From assembly GCA_964538915.1 (NCBI GenBank), contig CAZIFB010000005.1, forward strand, positions 62,001 through 126,000: DNA of 64,000 nt, read 5' to 3'. Both the position numbers and the translations under genes were made by a program. Of the stretch, positions 61,214 through 64,000 are shown piece after piece (within the stretch, counting starts at the first letter, position 1; each line of letters opens with the position of its first letter). Below the pieces are notes generated by a model, which saw only the letters and a program-made list of their open reading frames with translations, was not told the DNA's origin and ran no database searches. The DNA is from JAEUHQ01 sp964538915. GTDB taxonomy: Bacteria; Planctomycetota; UBA1135; UBA2386.

Positions 61214-62215
61214 ATGGCCTCGCCCCTCCGCGTCGTTTCGTTCGGTCTCGGTCCCATCGGTCTCGCGGCGGCGCGCCTAGTGCTGCAGAAGCGCTCCCTG
61301 CAGCTCGTCGGTGCGATCGACGTCGACCCCGCGAAGGTCGACCACGACGTCGCCGAGCTGCTGCAGATCGAGCAGCCCGTCGGCATCCGGGTCGAGGCGG
61401 ACGCCGAGGCCGCGCTGCGGCGGCTGAAGCCGGACGTGATGCTGCACTGCACGTCGAGCTTCATGGGCGCCGTGAAGGACCAGCTGCTCCTGGCCGCGCG
61501 CTGCGGCGTCGATGTCGTCTCGTCCACCGAAGAACTGCTCGTTCCCGACCTGCAGAGCGCGCCGATCGCGAAGGAGATCGACGCGGCGGCCGTGGCGGGA
61601 GGCGTGTCGATCCTCGGCACCGGCGTGAATCCCGGCTACGCGATGGACTTCCTCGCCGTGATCGCGTCGGCCGTGACGTTCGACGTGAAGGCGGTCACGT
61701 GCACGCGGATCGTCGACGCCGCGACGCGCCGGCTGCCGCTCCAGAAGAAGGTCGGCGCCGGGCTGACGAAGGCCGAGTTCAACAAGGAGATGGCGACCGG
61801 GAAGTTCGGGCACATCGGCATGCGCGAGTCGGTCGCGTTGCTCGCCCGCGGCATCGACATGCGGCTCGATCGCATCGAACAGACCGTCGAGCCCGTGTTC
61901 GCGGCAGAGGACCACAAGACGCCGTTCCTCACGGTGAAGGAGGGCCAGGTCGCCGGAATCCGCAACCACGGCTACGGATACGTCGGCAAGCACGCGGCCG
62001 TGCACCTCGACCTGTCGATGTACGTCGGCGCGCCGGACCCGCGCGACGAGGTCGTGCTCGACAGCGTTCCGCCGATCCATCTGAAGTTCCTCGGCGGCAT
62101 CGCCGGCGACCAGGCGACGGCCGCGATCCTCGTGAACAACCTGCACGGGATCGTCGCGGCCGCGCCCGGCCTGCGCACCGTGCTCGACGTCGCACCGCCG
62201 CGCCTCTGTCGCTGA
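61214..62215 (+). CDS. dihydrodipicolinate reductase-like NAD(P)H dehydrogenase
   Basis: 333 residues. N-terminal Rossmann fold (LRVVSFGLGPIGLAAARLVL, then LVGAIDVDPAKVDHD) and a catalytic or dimer domain with ILGTGVNPGYAMDFLAVI and RRLPLQKKVGAGLTKAEF. This is the pattern of dihydrodipicolinate-reductase N-domain proteins such as 2,4-diaminopentanoate dehydrogenase. The real substrate, an amino acid or related keto-imine, is unknown. It lies 55 bases after the GNAT gene. A hairpin follows the stop. Confidence 0.75.
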   Translation: MASPLRVVSFGLGPIGLAAARLVLQKRSLQLVGAIDVDPAKVDHDVAELLQIEQPVGIRVEADAEAALRRLKPDVMLHCTSSFMGAVKDQLLLAARCGVDVVSSTEELLVPDLQSAPIAKEIDAAAVAGGVSILGTGVNPGYAMDFLAVIASAVTFDVKAVTCTRIVDAATRRLPLQKKVGAGLTKAEFNKEMATGKFGHIGMRESVALLARGIDMRLDRIEQTVEPVFAAEDHKTPFLTVKEGQVAGIRNHGYGYVGKHAAVHLDLSMYVGAPDPRDEVVLDSVPPIHLKFLGGIAGDQATAAILVNNLHGIVAAAPGLRTVLDVAPPRLCR

Positions 62216-62230
62216 CGCGAATTGTTCGCG
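62216..62230 (+). terminator. hairpin right after the dehydrogenase stop
   Basis: CGCGAA-TTG-TTCGCG is a perfect 6-bp stem starting one base after the TGA at 62213-62215. It may end the pdx transcript. No U-run follows. Confidence 0.45.
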
Positions 62231-62273
62231 ATCGGGGTTTGCCCGCTCGTCGCCCCTCGCGTCTAGTCAGTGC

Positions 62274-63497
62274 ATGGCAGGCGAGCGAACGAAGCGACCG
62301 ACGACCGTGCTGGCTGCGTGGACCGTGCTCCTGCTCACGGCGTTCGTTGTGCGCGGGGACCTGACCATCGCCGCTCCCGCGGCTTCGGCACCGCAGTCAG
62401 TTCGCCCGACGGGGCCGATCGTCGTGAAGGCGGAGAGCGCGCGACTGCCGGTGCGTTCGTCGATCTCGTGCCGTGGTCGCGTGCTCGACGCGCTCGGCTT
62501 CCTCGTCGTCGGTGCCGAGGTGGAGACCGCGGACCGCGGCATCGAACGGACGGATGCCGATGGCGAATTCCGTCTGGACGTCGCCGAGGGTTCGTTCGTC
62601 GACGTGCTGGTCCGAGCGAAGGGTCTGCAGTCGCGTCGCCTCCGCGTGTCGCCATCGACGCCGAATCCGGTGCTCGTGCAGCTGCGACCTTCGGCGCCGT
62701 GGGATCTCGAGCCCGCGCCGTTGCCGGCGGCCAGTCGGCTGCTGGGCGAAGGCACGGTGCGCACGCAGGGCGGCGAACCGGTCGCCGGCGCGTGGGTCAC
62801 GGCGGTCGGCGGCGACGCGTGGAGCCGCACCGACGAGTTCGGCCGGTACGTGCTCTCGTTGCCGCAGTCGCCGGTGACGCTCGTCGTCCATCAGCCCGAT
62901 GGCAGCGGTGAGACGCCGGGTCTGGTCGCGCGCTCCGAACCGATCGACATCGCGCGCACGGATGGTCGAGTGCCGCTGCCCGAGGTCGTCGCGACCCGTG
63001 CGGGAGTCATTCGCGGCGTCGTGCGCAATCCGCGCGGCGAACCCGTCGAAGGGGTGCCCGTGCAGGTGCAGGGCGAAGGGATCGCCCGCGTCTTCGAGAC
63101 GGGTGCCGGTGGCGCGTTCCGCCTCGGCGGGCTGCATCCTGGGCGCTACGTCGTGCGGCCGTTCGCCTTCCGCGGCGCGCTCGGGGCGCCGCAGGATGTC
63201 GTGCTCGCGGACGCGGTCGTCGACTGCGATCTGCGCATGCAGAGTGCGGCCGAACGACGGCTGCGCCTCCTGAACGAGCGCGGCGCCCCGGTCGCCCACG
63301 CGCTGGTCGCCGCCGAGTTCGCCGGCGAACGCAGCGCCGTCGCGGAGACCGACGCCGACGGCTGGGCCGCGCTGGTCGTCGCCGAGGCGGCGGCACCGTC
63401 GGTCGAGTTCGAGGTGCGCGCGGGCGAAGCGCTGGCCGCGGTCGAGGTGCGTCGGTTCGAGTCGGACAGCGCGACGCTCGTCGTCGACGCACCGTGA
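62274..63497 (+). CDS. exported carboxypeptidase-regulatory-like beta-sandwich protein
   Basis: 407 residues. An N-terminal hydrophobic segment (TVLAAWTVLLLTAFVV) exports or anchors it. Three or four CarboxypepD-reg/SdrB-like beta domains follow, each with the G.V.D..G.PV.GA pattern and a GEF/GAFRL turn: SCRGRVLDALGFLVVGAEV, VRTQGGEPVAGAWVTAVGG and GVVRNPRGEPVEGVPVQVQG. Such modules are found in surface and TonB-linked proteins. No catalytic part is seen. Confidence 0.72.
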   Translation: MAGERTKRPTTVLAAWTVLLLTAFVVRGDLTIAAPAASAPQSVRPTGPIVVKAESARLPVRSSISCRGRVLDALGFLVVGAEVETADRGIERTDADGEFRLDVAEGSFVDVLVRAKGLQSRRLRVSPSTPNPVLVQLRPSAPWDLEPAPLPAASRLLGEGTVRTQGGEPVAGAWVTAVGGDAWSRTDEFGRYVLSLPQSPVTLVVHQPDGSGETPGLVARSEPIDIARTDGRVPLPEVVATRAGVIRGVVRNPRGEPVEGVPVQVQGEGIARVFETGAGGAFRLGGLHPGRYVVRPFAFRGALGAPQDVVLADAVVDCDLRMQSAAERRLRLLNERGAPVAHALVAAEFAGERSAVAETDADGWAALVVAEAAAPSVEFEVRAGEALAAVEVRRFESDSATLVVDAP

Positions 63498-63504
63498 CGC
63501 GGGC

Positions 63505-64000
63505 CTACTGGATCACGCCGACGCCGGCGTTGGTCAGCACAAAGCCGAGCGGTGCCGCAGCGTCGAACGCGACGGACTGCGACATGAAGTAGAGGTTCGG
63601 GTAGGCCGTCGGCAGCGGCCAGGCGAGCGAGCCCGCGCCGGCGGCGTCGAGCACGAACCCGAAGCCCGTGATCCACGCGCCCGAAGCGGGCAGGTAGACG
63701 GAGCAGCCGGGGACGAGGGCGGCGCCGGGCTGGTTCAGTTCGAGCGCGAAGATGTTGATGCCGAGACCGTTGGCCGGGCCGTTCGTGTGCGACAGGAAGG
63801 CGGTCTGGCCGCCGACCATCGAGCCGGTGAAGGCGAACGCGAAGGTCCCGGCACCGGACGGACAGCCGATTCCCCAGGTGCCGACCTGGCCCGGCAGCAG
63901 GTAACTGACCTCGAGAACGGGCCGCGCGGCGGGCGTGAGCGACTGCCGCGAGTCGAAGCGGCGCGCGGTGAGGGCGGTCGTTTCGCTCTGGGACTTCAGG
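63505..64000 (-). CDS. DNRLRE-type exported protein, C-terminal part (5' end outside window)
   Basis: The minus-strand frame is open from the window edge to the stop at 63505-63507; an internal ATG at 63819 is not the real start. The visible part ends a DNRLRE-like domain (QSLTPAARPVLEVSYLLPG) and then gives a Gly/Pro-rich beta-sandwich: GTWGIGCPSGAGTFAFAFTG, VPGCSVYLPAS and PTAYPNLYFMSQSVAFD, a type often seen at the end of exported proteins in marine planctomycetes. It converges with the beta-sandwich gene, stops seven bases apart. Confidence 0.65.
   Translation of the reverse strand, partial: LKSQSETTALTARRFDSRQSLTPAARPVLEVSYLLPGQVGTWGIGCPSGAGTFAFAFTGSMVGGQTAFLSHTNGPANGLGINIFALELNQPGAALVPGCSVYLPASGAWITGFGFVLDAAGAGSLAWPLPTAYPNLYFMSQSVAFDAAAPLGFVLTNAGVGVIQ

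Overview
This window is bacterial chromosomal DNA. It has very high GC (about 70% by eye, not computed), dense gene packing and short gaps on both strands. Gene content points to a Gram-negative, LPS-bearing member of the Planctomycetota, probably a deep-branching marine-type lineage; this is inference, since there is no rRNA or ribosomal protein gene to place it. Supporting signs are a membrane-anchored Ser/Thr kinase with a large outer sensor region, exported proteins whose signal peptides end in Ala-Gln, a signal peptidase I with a big inserted domain, DNRLRE/PKD-type exported proteins, and a Kdo/Lpt operon. No tRNA, rRNA, CRISPR array, insertion sequence or prophage was seen, and no stretch above 300 bases lacks a gene.

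Layout. 1-2805: the tail of a lipid transporter in which an ABC ATPase and an MlaE permease share one chain, a lone MshEN-type gene, and tatA with a DUF2007 gene. 2806-4727: a less GC-rich accessory patch with a palindrome, an ECF-like sigma factor, an anchored protein and a small Cys-rich exported protein split over two frames. 4860-8176: EttA-like ABC-F ATPase, a FUN14-like protein and a DUF481 outer-membrane protein. 8238-16479 (minus strand): an HDOD regulator followed by the tightly coupled kdsD-kdsC-lptC/A-lptD operon, which makes Kdo and carries LPS to the outer membrane. 16565-21552: lipid kinase, short-chain dehydrogenase, an unknown 516-residue protein, and an acyltransferase coupled to a HIT-like protein. 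21709-25833: fmt, rsmB, a TIM-barrel isomerase and small proteins. 25844-31726: Hpt protein, an isopropylmalate synthase-like enzyme, then signal peptidase I, an intramembrane protease and an exported CBM9-like protein joined by 4-base overlaps, and an AT-hook protein. 31836-41355: class IV aminotransferase, purF, a polyprenol-phosphate mannosyltransferase, a beta-lactamase-fold hydrolase, pyrE, a MocA-nitroreductase fusion and a polymorphic-toxin-like protein. 41359-57393: a second ABC-F ATPase, beta-helix and DUF4097 lipoproteins, a very large PKD/cytochrome lipoprotein, a MORN-peroxiredoxin lipoprotein coupled to a Ser/Thr kinase, outer-membrane barrels and PstS. 57654-63497: a MocR regulator with pdxS and pdxT (vitamin B6), a GNAT, a dihydrodipicolinate-reductase-like dehydrogenase and an exported beta-sandwich protein. 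The window ends inside a DNRLRE-type exported protein.

How the genes work together. Same-strand neighbours are very often joined by ATGA, GTGA or TGATG overlaps, so translational coupling is the clearest operon signal here. The best-defined units are envelope building (Kdo/Lpt), pyridoxal phosphate synthesis with its own regulator, protein export and membrane proteolysis, and a redox-like lipoprotein coupled to a membrane kinase. The most unusual items are the accessory sigma-factor patch, the orphan toxin-like protein, the MocA-nitroreductase fusion and the LptC/LptA giant.
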